Origin: Methylorubrum extorquens
Lineage (GTDB): Bacteria; Pseudomonadota; Alphaproteobacteria; Rhizobiales; Beijerinckiaceae
NCBI GenBank assembly: GCA_019695455.1
Contig: JAEUAC010000404.1
Span: 1-12,987, forward strand
Direction: 5' to 3'
DNA length: 12,987 bases
Shown here one piece after another: positions 1-6,978 of the stretch (positions within the stretch are counted from its first letter, which is position 1; each line of letters begins with the position of its first letter). A model generated the notes under the pieces. That model had not been told where the DNA came from. It ran no database searches and worked only from the letters and a program-made list of their open reading frames with translations. The translations under genes were made by a program, and so were the position numbers.

Positions 1-39
1 CGACCGTATTGCCCCCATGACTTCGCCGAGACGCTCCGC

Positions 40-924
40 ATGATGTCCGACCTCGCCCTCTGGCGCGATCGCCGCGATCGCTTCTCGCCCCTGCGGGCGG
101 CCACGCTCGCGGTGCTCGTCTGGCCCGTGCTCCTCGCGGGCTTCGCGGCGGCACGCGGGGGGCTCGGCGGGCGCCCCCTGAACGAGCTCATCCACCGGTC
201 CGGCTGGTGGGCGCTCGTGTTCCTGCTCGCCTCCCTCGCCGTGACGCCGCTCCGGCAGGCCGGGCGCTACGGCAAGCTCGTCGACGTGCGCCGCATGATC
301 GGCGTCGCCTCCTTCGCCTACGCCTTCGCGCATCTCTGCCTCTACGTGGCCGACCAGGGCTTCGACCTCGGCAAGGTGGCGCGCGAGATCCTGGTGCGGC
401 CCTACCTCACCATCGGCTTCGGGGCGCTGCTCGGCCTGACGGCCCTGGCCGCCACGTCGAACGACACGATGGTCAAGATGATGGGCGGCCTGAACTGGCG
501 CCGCCTGCACCTCATCGCCTACGGCCTGACGCTGCTGGCGCTGATCCACTTCTTCCAGCAGACCAAGGCCGACGTCACGGTGCCGACCCTCTACGCGGGC
601 CTGTTCTGCTGGCTCATGGGCTATCGCATCCTCGCCAAGGCCCGGGGCGGCGAGGCGCCGACGGCGCCCTGGCTCGCGGGCCTCGCGGTCGTGGCCGGCC
701 TCCTGACGCTGGTCGGCGAGGCGATCGGCATCGCGCTCACCTTCGGCGTGTCGCCGCTCGACATCCTGGCGACGGCCTTCGACCTCGATCTCGGCCTGCG
801 TCCGGGCTGGACCGTGATGGCCGCCGGCCTCGCCGTCGCGGCGCTCGATCTCGGCCGCGGCTGGTGGGGCGCGAGATCCCGTCGGCCGGGCCAGGGCGCA
901 CGGCCGACGCCGGCGGGCCGTTGA
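40..924 (+). CDS. msrQ: Protein-methionine-sulfoxide reductase haem-binding subunit MsrQ
   Basis: Inner-membrane b-type cytochrome that passes electrons from the quinone pool or flavins to the periplasmic molybdoenzyme MsrP, which repairs oxidised methionines (known for the family). The 294-residue product is hydrophobic with about six membrane segments in the ferric-reductase-like pattern. Likely haem-ligand histidines are H98 (AFAHLCLYV), H157 (RRLHLIAYG) and H170 (LALIHFF). The RRLHLIAY and MMGGLNWRR stretches are typical of MsrQ. It is longer than E. coli YedZ (about 211 residues) because of a C-terminal extension with one or two further hydrophobic segments, common in alphaproteobacteria. 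The start is the first of two adjacent ATGs (40, 43). The frame is open to the window edge, so an earlier start is possible. Another upstream frame stops at 41-43, giving an ATGA overlap that would suit an msrP-msrQ operon, but the 13 visible upstream residues cannot confirm MsrP. Confidence 0.88.
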   Translation: MMSDLALWRDRRDRFSPLRAATLAVLVWPVLLAGFAAARGGLGGRPLNELIHRSGWWALVFLLASLAVTPLRQAGRYGKLVDVRRMIGVASFAYAFAHLCLYVADQGFDLGKVAREILVRPYLTIGFGALLGLTALAATSNDTMVKMMGGLNWRRLHLIAYGLTLLALIHFFQQTKADVTVPTLYAGLFCWLMGYRILAKARGGEAPTAPWLAGLAVVAGLLTLVGEAIGIALTFGVSPLDILATAFDLDLGLRPGWTVMAAGLAVAALDLGRGWWGARSRRPGQGARPTPAGR

Positions 925-939
925 CCCGATCGCGCACGC

Positions 940-958
940 CGACGCCGGGGCGGCGTCG
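940..958 (+). terminator. Hairpin after msrQ, possible terminator
   Basis: A perfect 7-bp GC stem (CGACGCC/GGCGTCG) with a 5-base loop begins 15 bases after the msrQ stop. No T-run follows, so it may only be a weak or factor-assisted terminator. The rest of 925-1183 holds no supported gene, only the promoter of the next gene. Confidence 0.35.
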
Positions 959-1111
959 ATGCCATCGCCAGCGGTTGCCGGTTGGGGATCCCTGACCGGG
1001 ACTGGATCTCGACCGACGTCTCCCCTCCATCGTCCCCTTCTCGGTCCGCCAACCTCCGCGTGCAGGGCCGCTCCATGCGGGCTCGGCCCGCGCACCCCTC
1101 GAAGGTCGCCG

Positions 1112-1141
1112 TTGGCAGCGCCGCGAGCTCTGCCCTAGAGA
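1112..1141 (+). promoter_or_regulatory. Sigma70-like promoter of the acyl-CoA ligase gene
   Basis: TTGGCA at 1112-1117 differs from the TTGACA consensus by one base. A 17-bp spacer separates it from CTAGAG at 1135-1140 (or TAGAGA, 1136-1141, with 18). Transcription would start near 1147, leaving a leader of about 37 bases that contains the GGAGGA ribosome site at 1173-1178. The same TTG-N17 layout recurs in front of other genes in this window, which supports the call. Confidence 0.5.
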
Positions 1142-1183
1142 CGTCCTACAAAGCCCGGGCAAGCGGGCGGCCGGAGGAACACC

Positions 1184-2815
1184 ATGCGCGGTCTGATGCA
1201 GGATTGGCCTCTGCTGATCCCGAAGGTCATCGACTACGCGGCGGCCGAGCATGGCGGCCGGGCGGTCGTGTCGCGCTCGGTCGAGGGGCCGATGCACCGG
1301 ACCACCTACCGGGAGGTGCGCGAGCGGGCGCTGCGGGTCGCGAAGCGGCTCGACCGGGACGGGATCCGGGTCGGCGACCGCGTCGCGACGCTCGCCTGGA
1401 ACACCTGGCGCCACCTCGAGACCTGGTACGGCATCGCCGGGATCGGGGCCGTGTACCACACGGTCAATCCGCGGCTGTTCGAGGACCAGATCGTCTACAT
1501 CATGAACCACGCGGAGGACCGCGTGCTGTTCCTCGACCTCACCTTCGTGCCTCTGGTCGAGAAGCTGGCCGGCCGCCTGCCGACCGTCGAGCGCTACATC
1601 GTGCTGACCGACGCGGCCCACATGCCGCGGACGACCCTGCCGAACGCGGTGCCCTACGAGGATTGGCTGGCCGAGGCGGATGCCGATTTCCGCTGGGCGG
1701 ACGTCGACGAGAACGCGGCGGCCGGCCTCTGCTACACGTCCGGAACGACGGGCGAGCCCAAGGGCGTCCTCTACTCGCACCGGTCCAACGTGCTGCACGC
1801 GACCATGACCGTCATGCCGGATTGCTTCGGCCTGTCGGCGCGCGACACCGTGATGCCGGTCGTGCCGCTGTTCCACGCCAATTCCTGGTCGCTCGCCTTC
1901 GCGGCCCCGATGGCCGGGGCGGGGCTCGTCATGCCCGGCCCGAAGCTCGACGGCGCGTCCGTCTACGACATCCTGACGAGCGAGCGCGTGACCTTCACGG
2001 CGGCCGTTCCGACCATCTGGTTCGCGCTCCTCCAGCACATGGAGAAGGAGGGCGGCGCGCTGCCGGACCTCACGCGCGTCGCGATCGGCGGCTCCGCCTG
2101 CCCGCCCGCCGTGATCGAGGCGTTCGAGAAGAAGTACGACGTGCCCGTGCTGCACGCCTGGGGCATGACGGAGATGAGCCCCGTCGGCTCCATCTGCGGC
2201 ATCAAGCCGGAGGTGCAGACGGAGGATTACGAGAAGCTCCTCGGCGTGAAGGCGACCCAGGGCTACACGCCCTTCGGCGTCGAGTGGAAGATCACGGACG
2301 ACGACGGCGTCGCGCTGCCCCACGACGGACGCACCTTCGGCCGGCTGAAGGTCCGGGGCGCGGCCGTCGCCCGCCGCTACTTCAAGCGCGAGGACGAGGA
2401 GATCCTCGACGAGGAGGGCTACTTCGACACGGGCGACGTCGCGACCATCGACGCCGACGGCTACATGCGGATCACGGACCGCTCGAAGGACGTCATCAAG
2501 TCGGGCGGCGAATGGATCTCGTCCATCGAGCTCGAGAACCTGGCGGTCGGCCACCCGGACGTCGCCGAGGCCGCCGTGATCGGCATCGCCCACCCGAAAT
2601 GGGACGAGCGGCCGCTCCTCATCGTCGTGCCGAAAGCGGGACGCGAGCCGGGCCGGGACGAACTGCTCGAGTTCCTCCGCCCGCGGATCGCCAAGTGGTG
2701 GATGCCCGACGACGTGGTGCTCGTGCCGGACATCCCGCACACGGCGACGGGCAAGATCCTGAAGACCGCTCTGCGCGAGCGCTTCAAGGATTACCGCCTG
2801 CCGACCGCCGTCTGA
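1184..2815 (+). CDS. Medium/long-chain acyl-CoA ligase, DmdB-like (AMP-forming)
   Basis: Cytosolic ANL-superfamily enzyme that activates a carboxylic acid to its acyl-CoA through an acyl-adenylate. All core motifs are intact in 543 residues: P-loop YTSGTTGEPKG at 184-194, GMTEM at 327-331, the ribose-binding aspartate region DTGD at 415-418, the SGGEWISS hinge region, and the catalytic lysine K524 in TATGKILK. Length is normal for the family. N-terminal features (WNTWRHLETWYGIAGIGAVYHTVNPRLF) match the group that includes 3-methylmercaptopropionyl-CoA ligase (DmdB) and medium-chain fatty-acid ligases; which substrate it uses cannot be told here. The ATG at 1184 has a strong GGAGGA site five bases upstream. 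It appears to be transcribed alone, with its own promoter and a hairpin just past the stop, and no other fatty-acid oxidation or DMSP gene is adjacent. Confidence 0.93.
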   Translation: MRGLMQDWPLLIPKVIDYAAAEHGGRAVVSRSVEGPMHRTTYREVRERALRVAKRLDRDGIRVGDRVATLAWNTWRHLETWYGIAGIGAVYHTVNPRLFEDQIVYIMNHAEDRVLFLDLTFVPLVEKLAGRLPTVERYIVLTDAAHMPRTTLPNAVPYEDWLAEADADFRWADVDENAAAGLCYTSGTTGEPKGVLYSHRSNVLHATMTVMPDCFGLSARDTVMPVVPLFHANSWSLAFAAPMAGAGLVMPGPKLDGASVYDILTSERVTFTAAVPTIWFALLQHMEKEGGALPDLTRVAIGGSACPPAVIEAFEKKYDVPVLHAWGMTEMSPVGSICGIKPEVQTEDYEKLLGVKATQGYTPFGVEWKITDDDGVALPHDGRTFGRLKVRGAAVARRYFKREDEEILDEEGYFDTGDVATIDADGYMRITDRSKDVIKSGGEWISSIELENLAVGHPDVAEAAVIGIAHPKWDERPLLIVVPKAGREPGRDELLEFLRPRIAKWWMPDDVVLVPDIPHTATGKILKTALRERFKDYRLPTAV

Positions 2816-2820
2816 GCGGG

Positions 2821-2837
2821 CCGCCCGGATCGGGCGG
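2821..2837 (+). terminator. Hairpin after the acyl-CoA ligase gene
   Basis: A perfect 7-bp stem CCGCCCG/CGGGCGG with a GAT loop starts five bases after the stop codon. No T-run follows, as is common in very GC-rich genomes. Its position right at the gene end supports a termination or mRNA-end role. Confidence 0.45.
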
Positions 2838-2986
2838 ATCGCCGCCTCCGGCAAGTCCATCGCGGCCGGTTCGACCTCGGCCGCGATGTATCCGCGCGTC
2901 TTCGCGGAATGTGCCTAAACACACGCGACGCGCGTTGCAGCCGAGCTAGTCTCCAGTCCGCAGTCGCAGACGCGGAGATGCTCGGC

Positions 2987-3910
2987 ATGGATCCGGCCGA
3001 ATACGAGGCGCGATACCACGCGATCGACATCACCGACCTGCGGATGGGCCTGCTCGGCGCCGTCGACATCCGGCGCTACATCGCGGGCTGGCCGGCCGAG
3101 AACATGGGCGAGTACATGAATGTACTCAGCGTCATCGCGACGTGGCTGAAGCTGAAGGGACCGACCCTCGTTCCCGGGGAATTCTCGATCCCGAACAATC
3201 CGCGCGTGGATCCGTCCGAGATCTTCTACAAGGCGACGCTGCGGAGAGCCTTCGAGGGCCGGGCGGCTCCGGACGAGATCAGGGACGCGATCAGGCTGTC
3301 GTTCCTGACCGGGCGGTTCCGCTTCCCCGTCGCCGCCCAGGCCCATGCCGACCGGTGGTTCGGCCTCGACTGCAACACCTTCGTCGGCAATTACTGCGGG
3401 ATCTCGCCCTCCACGGCCATCTCCGCCTACGCGCGAGGCTACAGGCGCACCGAGCTCGGCGGCGCGACGCAGGACGTCCTGACCAGCATGGGATTGCTGC
3501 CCATGGCGCCGGTCGCGAGCTTGGACCAGATCCGTCCCGGCACCGTCCTCGTGACGTTCGGCACGCCCGACAAGAAGGGCAACCGCTGGCGCCACATCGC
3601 GCTCGTGCAGAGCTTCACCCCGGCTGTCGGCATGACGGCGGCGGGCGGCGGCTCCGGCGCGTACCTGTCCCTGGCGGAATGGGGACGGGCCGGGAACTCG
3701 GACGCCCACATCGTCGCGCCCGCCCTCGTCCACGTCAAGCCGTACGCATGCCCCGAGCTGCCGGGCCAGACCTGCCTCGCCTATCCGGGCCACGATCCGT
3801 CAGGCGGCCCGGGGCAGCGCATCTTCCTCGACGCCTCCCGGTTCGACGCCTTCGAGGTGCGCGGCTTCCAGGTCTACAACGCCGACGGCGTTCCGACCTG
3901 GAACACGTGA
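2987..3910 (+). CDS. Uncharacterised protein, possible NlpC/P60-like cysteine hydrolase
   Basis: I do not recognise a named family. With the start at 2987 the product is 307 residues, with no signal peptide or clear membrane span. The first 100 residues look helical. The second half resembles a papain-like/NlpC-P60 fold: FGLDCNTFVG places a candidate nucleophile at C129 at the head of a hydrophobic helix, followed by a loading strand (IRPGTVLVTF) and WRHIALVQSF with candidate H203, then a third strand near AHIVAPALVHV. That order (DC-x-x-F, then H-I-A-L-V) suits amidases or peptidases acting on peptidoglycan or peptides, but this is inference. The start was chosen because GGAG (2974-2977) lies nine bases upstream. 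ATG 2978 would sit directly against that site, and the extra residues from ATG 2909 look non-coding. It runs into the convergent glutathione transferase gene with a 19-base gap, and no immunity or secretion gene is adjacent. Confidence 0.7.
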   Translation: MDPAEYEARYHAIDITDLRMGLLGAVDIRRYIAGWPAENMGEYMNVLSVIATWLKLKGPTLVPGEFSIPNNPRVDPSEIFYKATLRRAFEGRAAPDEIRDAIRLSFLTGRFRFPVAAQAHADRWFGLDCNTFVGNYCGISPSTAISAYARGYRRTELGGATQDVLTSMGLLPMAPVASLDQIRPGTVLVTFGTPDKKGNRWRHIALVQSFTPAVGMTAAGGGSGAYLSLAEWGRAGNSDAHIVAPALVHVKPYACPELPGQTCLAYPGHDPSGGPGQRIFLDASRFDAFEVRGFQVYNADGVPTWNT

Positions 3911-3929
3911 CGGTCCGCGCCCCCGGTCC

Positions 3930-4529
3930 TCACTCCCGGTCGATCGGCCAGGTCCCGAACGCGTCCTGCGCCTCGCCATGCTCCGCGAGCCGGGCGAGGG
4001 CGGGCCAGCGCGCGACGTCCACGATGTCGGGGAGGACGAAGCGGCAGAAGCCCCACGCGACGACGGCCGCGATCGCGGCGGGTTCGCGGTCGGGCAGGTC
4101 GCCCCGCGCGGCGGCCTCGTCGAGGAGGCCGAGGGCGGTGTGGAGCTGCGCCGCGATGCGGTCGGCCCAGGGCGCGTAGCGCTGCGCCTCCGGGCGCTTG
4201 CGCTCGTATTCGATGCCGACCGCCTTGTCGGCCGCCACGATGCCGATGGCCGTGAGCGCGAGGTCGCGGGTGCGACGGCCCGGATCGGTCGGACGCAGCG
4301 AGCGGCCGGCGACGTCCTCGAAATGCTGGATGATGAGGGTCGAGTCCGACAGCACCGTCCCGTCGTCGCAGACGAGGCTCGGCGCCTTGATCAGCGGGTT
4401 GACGGCCCGGAAGGCGTCCATGTGCCGGAACACCGAGACCGAGCGGTGCTCGAACGAGAGCCCGAGCAGCGTGCCCGTGACGGCCGCCCTCCGCACGTAG
4501 GGGCTGTCCAACATGCCGACGAGCTGCAC
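3930..4529 (-). CDS. Glutathione S-transferase family protein
   Basis: Cytosolic GST-fold protein of 199 residues, a normal length. The N-terminal thioredoxin-like domain (about 1-78) shows SPYVRR at 9-14 at the usual glutathione-site position, NPLIKAPSLVCDDG at 44-57 with the cis-proline P50, and SDS at 61-63 equivalent to the E/D-S pair that grips the gamma-glutamyl group. Residues from about 90 on form the all-helical C-terminal domain. The start is GTG at 4529, supported by AGGAGG seven bases upstream (4537-4542 on the reverse strand). It lies downstream of the MBL-fold gene on the same strand with a 94-base gap and no obvious promoter, so the two are probably co-transcribed. MBL hydrolases and GSTs are sometimes paired in thiol or xenobiotic metabolism, but the substrate here is unknown. 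Confidence 0.88.
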   Translation of the reverse strand: MQLVGMLDSPYVRRAAVTGTLLGLSFEHRSVSVFRHMDAFRAVNPLIKAPSLVCDDGTVLSDSTLIIQHFEDVAGRSLRPTDPGRRTRDLALTAIGIVAADKAVGIEYERKRPEAQRYAPWADRIAAQLHTALGLLDEAAARGDLPDREPAAIAAVVAWGFCRFVLPDIVDVARWPALARLAEHGEAQDAFGTWPIDRE

Positions 4530-4623
4530 CGGTCCGCCTCCTGCGCGATCGGGCCGAGCATGGCGACGCGCCGCGCCGGGCGCACGCGAATGTTCGTGAT
4601 GTCCGCCATCACGCTCCGTGAGG

Positions 4624-5535
4624 TCAGGCGGGCCGGTACTCGCCCGCGACGTCCGGGGCGCCGTCGGTCGCGGCGCGGCCCTGCGCGACCAGGTCCTCGA
4701 GATGGGCGAAGACGGAGAGCCGCGCGGCCGGCAGGAGGGCGGGGTTCAGGCCCGCGTACAGGGCGGCCGCGATCGCCTCCGTCGTCCGGTCCCCGCCCGC
4801 GAGCCGCGCGAGGATGGCGGCCTCGCGCGCGCGGCGATGGCCGATGAGGGCCCGCACGAAGCGCTGGGGATCGCGGACCGGTCCGCCATGGCCCGGCCAG
4901 TACACGCCTTCCGGCCGCGTCCGGAGCGCGTCGAGGGAGGCCATGAAGGCGCCCATCGAGCCGTCCGGCGGGGCGACGATGGTGGTCGACCACGCCATGA
5001 CGTGGTCGCCCGAGAAGAGCGCGTTCTCCTCCGGCAGCGCGAAGGCGAGGTGGTTCGCCGTGTGGCCGGGCGTCGGAACCGCCACCAGCCGGAAGCCGCG
5101 CCCCTCGTAGGCCTCCCCGTCGGCGAGCACCCGGTCCGGCCGGTGCGCCAGGTCGCCGGAGCCCTCCATCGAATCGCTCTCGCCCGCCGCGAGCGGGCGG
5201 GAGCGCCTGTGGGGCCCGCAGCCGATCACGGGCGCGCCCGTCTCCTCCGCGAGCGGCCGGGCCCCGGGCGAATGGTCGCGATGCGTGTGCGTGACGAGGA
5301 TCGCGGCGATCCGCTCGTCGCCCAGCGCGGCGCGCAGGGCCGCGCGATGCGCCGGCAGGTCCGGGCCCGGATCGATCACGGCCACCTCGCCCCGCCCGAC
5401 CACGTAGGTGCAGGTGCCCGTGAACGTGAACGGGCCGCCGTTCGGCGCCACGATCCGCCGGACCAGGGGCGTCAGGTCGGCGAGGACGCCGGGGGTCGGG
5501 CGGTCGGCCGTGTCGAGGGTCAGGTCGTCGCTCAT
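4624..5535 (-). CDS. MBL-fold metallo-hydrolase (LACTB2-like) with C-terminal winged helix
   Basis: Two-metal hydrolase of the metallo-beta-lactamase superfamily. With the start at 5535 it has 303 residues. The signature THTHRDH is at 82-88. It is followed by PTPGHTANHLAF (next metal histidine), FSGDHVMAW (bridging aspartate) and YWPGHGGPV (last histidine), so the metal site is complete. The C-terminal segment (GGDRTTEAIAAALY ... LSVFAHLEDLVAQGRA) fits the winged-helix domain of LACTB2-like proteins, which include endoribonucleases and thioester or lactone hydrolases; the substrate is not predictable. ATG 5535 (MSDDL) was chosen as the start of conserved-looking sequence. ATG 5553 (MTRDPP) is an equally open alternative, and neither has a good ribosome site. 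It heads a likely two-gene unit with the downstream GST and is divergent from bioY. Confidence 0.88.
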   Translation of the reverse strand: MSDDLTLDTADRPTPGVLADLTPLVRRIVAPNGGPFTFTGTCTYVVGRGEVAVIDPGPDLPAHRAALRAALGDERIAAILVTHTHRDHSPGARPLAEETGAPVIGCGPHRRSRPLAAGESDSMEGSGDLAHRPDRVLADGEAYEGRGFRLVAVPTPGHTANHLAFALPEENALFSGDHVMAWSTTIVAPPDGSMGAFMASLDALRTRPEGVYWPGHGGPVRDPQRFVRALIGHRRAREAAILARLAGGDRTTEAIAAALYAGLNPALLPAARLSVFAHLEDLVAQGRAATDGAPDVAGEYRPA

Positions 5536-5559
5536 CGGGGGATCGCGCGTCATGGCCGG

Positions 5560-5588
5560 TTGAGGCCGGCGCCGGCGGTTCCTATAGA
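5560..5588 (+). promoter_or_regulatory. Sigma70-like promoter of bioY
   Basis: TTGAGG at 5560-5565, a 17-bp spacer, then TATAGA at 5583-5588, the best -10 in the window. The predicted start near 5595 gives a leader of about 39 bases with GGAG at 5623-5626, seven bases before the bioY ATG. The -10 sits in the symmetrical CTATAG, so the opposite strand also offers TATAGG for the MBL-fold gene, but its -35 (TTTGCC, 16-bp spacer) is weaker. Confidence 0.55.
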
Positions 5589-5633
5589 GCGGCGTGCCCG
5601 GCGGCAAACGACCGGCCGGGCCGGAGACGCCTC

Positions 5634-6278
5634 ATGCAGAATGCAGCCGTACCGGCTCCCGCCACCACCTTCGCCCGGCTCGTCTGGCCGGTCGCCTCCG
5701 GCCGCGCCGGCGCGCTCGCCCGGGCCGCGTGCCTCGCCGTCGTCGGCTCGTGCCTCCTCACCATCTCGGCCAAGGTCCAGGTCCCGGGCCCGGTGCCCAT
5801 GACGCTGCAGACGCTGGTCGTCATGGCGCTCGGGGCGGCCCTCGGCGCCCGGCTCGCGGTCGCGGCCGTCGTGCTCTACGTCGTGCAGGGCGCGCTCGGC
5901 ATGCCGGTCTTCGCCAACACGCCCCCGCTCGTGCCCGGCCTCGCCTACCTGTTCGGGCCGACGGGCGGCTTCCTCCTCGGCTTCGCGGCCGCGGCCGGCC
6001 TCATCGGCGCCGCCGCCGACCGGGGCGCCATGCGCAGCCCGCTCTACTTCGCGATCGTGCTCGCCTTCGGCAACGTCGTCCTGCTGGCGATCGGCTTCGC
6101 GTGGCTGGCGCTCGTCGCCCAGACGGCCTCGGGCGGCATGGGCATCGGCTTCGCCAAGGCGTGGGCGATCGGCGTGCAGCCCTTCATGCTGGCCAACACG
6201 ATCAAGCTCGCCATCGCGGCGCTGGCGATCCCGCTGCTCTACGGGGCGCTGGTGCGCCGGCTCGGCTCCGCGGGCTGA
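5634..6278 (+). CDS. bioY: Biotin transporter BioY (ECF S-component), solitary
   Basis: Integral membrane protein of 214 residues that binds and imports biotin. Six hydrophobic segments cover most of the chain. The BioY hallmarks are visible: VPMTLQTLVV at 54-63 and LFGPTGGFLLGF at 106-117, plus a conserved-type lysine at K191 in the last helix region. The usual P-G-D-like stretch just before that lysine reads FMLANTIK here, a mild departure from what I recall of the family. No bioM or bioN genes (ATPase and transmembrane partner) are adjacent; solitary BioY proteins occur in many alphaproteobacteria and some work alone or with a shared energising module. The ATG has GGAG seven bases upstream and a clear promoter. 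The gene ends 18 bases from the convergent DUF2939 gene. Confidence 0.92.
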   Translation: MQNAAVPAPATTFARLVWPVASGRAGALARAACLAVVGSCLLTISAKVQVPGPVPMTLQTLVVMALGAALGARLAVAAVVLYVVQGALGMPVFANTPPLVPGLAYLFGPTGGFLLGFAAAAGLIGAAADRGAMRSPLYFAIVLAFGNVVLLAIGFAWLALVAQTASGGMGIGFAKAWAIGVQPFMLANTIKLAIAALAIPLLYGALVRRLGSAG

Positions 6279-6293
6279 GGAGCCCCGGGCTCC
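6279..6293. terminator. Hairpin between convergent bioY and DUF2939 genes
   Basis: A perfect 6-bp stem GGAGCC/GGCTCC with a CCG loop fills almost the entire 18-base gap between two convergent stop codons. It could serve both strands. There is no T-run on either side. Confidence 0.4.
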
Positions 6294-6296
6294 CGG

Positions 6297-6902
6297 TCAG
6301 CCGCCCGGCCGGCGCAGCCGGACGAGGTCGGCCAGGAGCCGCGCCCGGGTCTCGGGCGTCGGCTCGATGCCGACGAGCCGCCAGGAGAGGCGGCTCAGGC
6401 GGAACTGGAGGCGGACGCGCCGGTCCGGCGCGGCGCCCGGCGGCAGCGTGAAGTACACGTTGCGGAAGCCGCGCCAGCGCGACGCCTGCAGGAAGCTCGC
6501 GAGGCGGCCGCCCCCGATCCGCCAGCCGGACGCGCCGCGGCTCGTCTCCCGGATCTCGGGCGCGAGGGCGACCAGACCCTCCGGCGTCACGATCTGCTCG
6601 ATGATCGGATCGGCCGCGGCCGCGATCGCGCTCGCCGTCATCGACGAGGGCGCCGCCCCGGTCGCTCCGGCGAGCGCCTTGGACGCCATGCCGTCCTGCG
6701 CGATCTGCTTGGCGAGCGACAGCCGGACGGCCCGGACGTTCACGCGCTCCGCGATCCTGGCCGGGTCCCGCGATTCGACGGCGGACAGGAAGCTCCACAG
6801 CGCCCAGTACGGCGAGCCCAGATAGACGCACCACAGGACGACCAGGGCGACGACGGCTCCGACGAAGGGACGCATGAGCCTCACGGACGACGGACGCAGC
6901 AT
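6297..6902 (-). CDS. DUF2939 family membrane-anchored protein
   Basis: Protein of 201 residues with one N-terminal membrane segment (about 12-29) and the rest probably periplasmic, giving a signal-anchor or lipid-free exported form. The sequence just after the anchor, SPYWALWSFLSAVESRDPARIAERVNV in part, matches the DUF2939 pattern in which a short Tyr/Trp helix is followed by a helix-loop 'A-V-E-x-R-D' motif and a 'V-x-x-x-A-L/V-R-x-S-L' helix. A C-terminal stretch of beta character (residues about 125-180) is also typical. The function of the family is unknown. The start at 6902 has GGAGG 12 bases upstream; an internal ATG at 6875 (MRPFVGAV) would still keep the whole anchor. It is convergent with bioY and divergent from the dehydrogenase. 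Confidence 0.82.
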   Translation of the reverse strand: MLRPSSVRLMRPFVGAVVALVVLWCVYLGSPYWALWSFLSAVESRDPARIAERVNVRAVRLSLAKQIAQDGMASKALAGATGAAPSSMTASAIAAAADPIIEQIVTPEGLVALAPEIRETSRGASGWRIGGGRLASFLQASRWRGFRNVYFTLPPGAAPDRRVRLQFRLSRLSWRLVGIEPTPETRARLLADLVRLRRPGG

Positions 6903-6951
6903 TGGCCCGCGACCTCCCGTCCGTCTTAGAGAGGGGAGCCCGGCCGCTCAA
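6902..6951. promoter_or_regulatory. Overlapping divergent promoters, DUF2939 gene and dehydrogenase gene
   Basis: On the + strand, TTGGCC (6902-6907), 17 bp, then CTTAGA (6925-6930) would serve the dehydrogenase. On the - strand, TTGAGC (6951 to 6946), 17 bp, then TAAGAC (6928 to 6923) would serve the DUF2939 gene. The two -10 elements share bases, so polymerase binding on one strand should exclude the other. The -10 matches are modest. Confidence 0.4.
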
Positions 6952-6978
6952 CCGCCGTCCGCCAGGGAACCGACCCGC

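Noticed and set aside
1..39. C-terminus of msrP upstream of msrQ
   Set aside because: Frames ending at 18-20 and 41-43 exist, but the few visible residues match no MsrP ending I know, so no partial gene is annotated.
737..2860. Long reverse-strand open frame of about 700 codons across msrQ and the acyl-CoA ligase gene
   Set aside because: It is a mirror of the ligase coding strand, rich in Arg, Asp, Val and His with no domain pattern; the forward frame has every ligase motif.
982..2949. Forward open frame of 655 codons overlapping the acyl-CoA ligase gene in another frame
   Set aside because: It is Arg/Ala/Gly/Pro-rich low-complexity sequence typical of shadow frames in GC-rich DNA, and the ligase frame accounts for the region.
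2909..2986. Longer N-terminus of the hydrolase-like protein from ATG 2909
   Set aside because: These residues look non-coding, no ribosome site precedes ATG 2909, and a GGAG is well placed for ATG 2987.
5571..5590. BioR operator (TTATCTATAA-like) in front of bioY
   Set aside because: Only about six of ten positions match around CTATAG, and that stretch is already explained as the -10 element.
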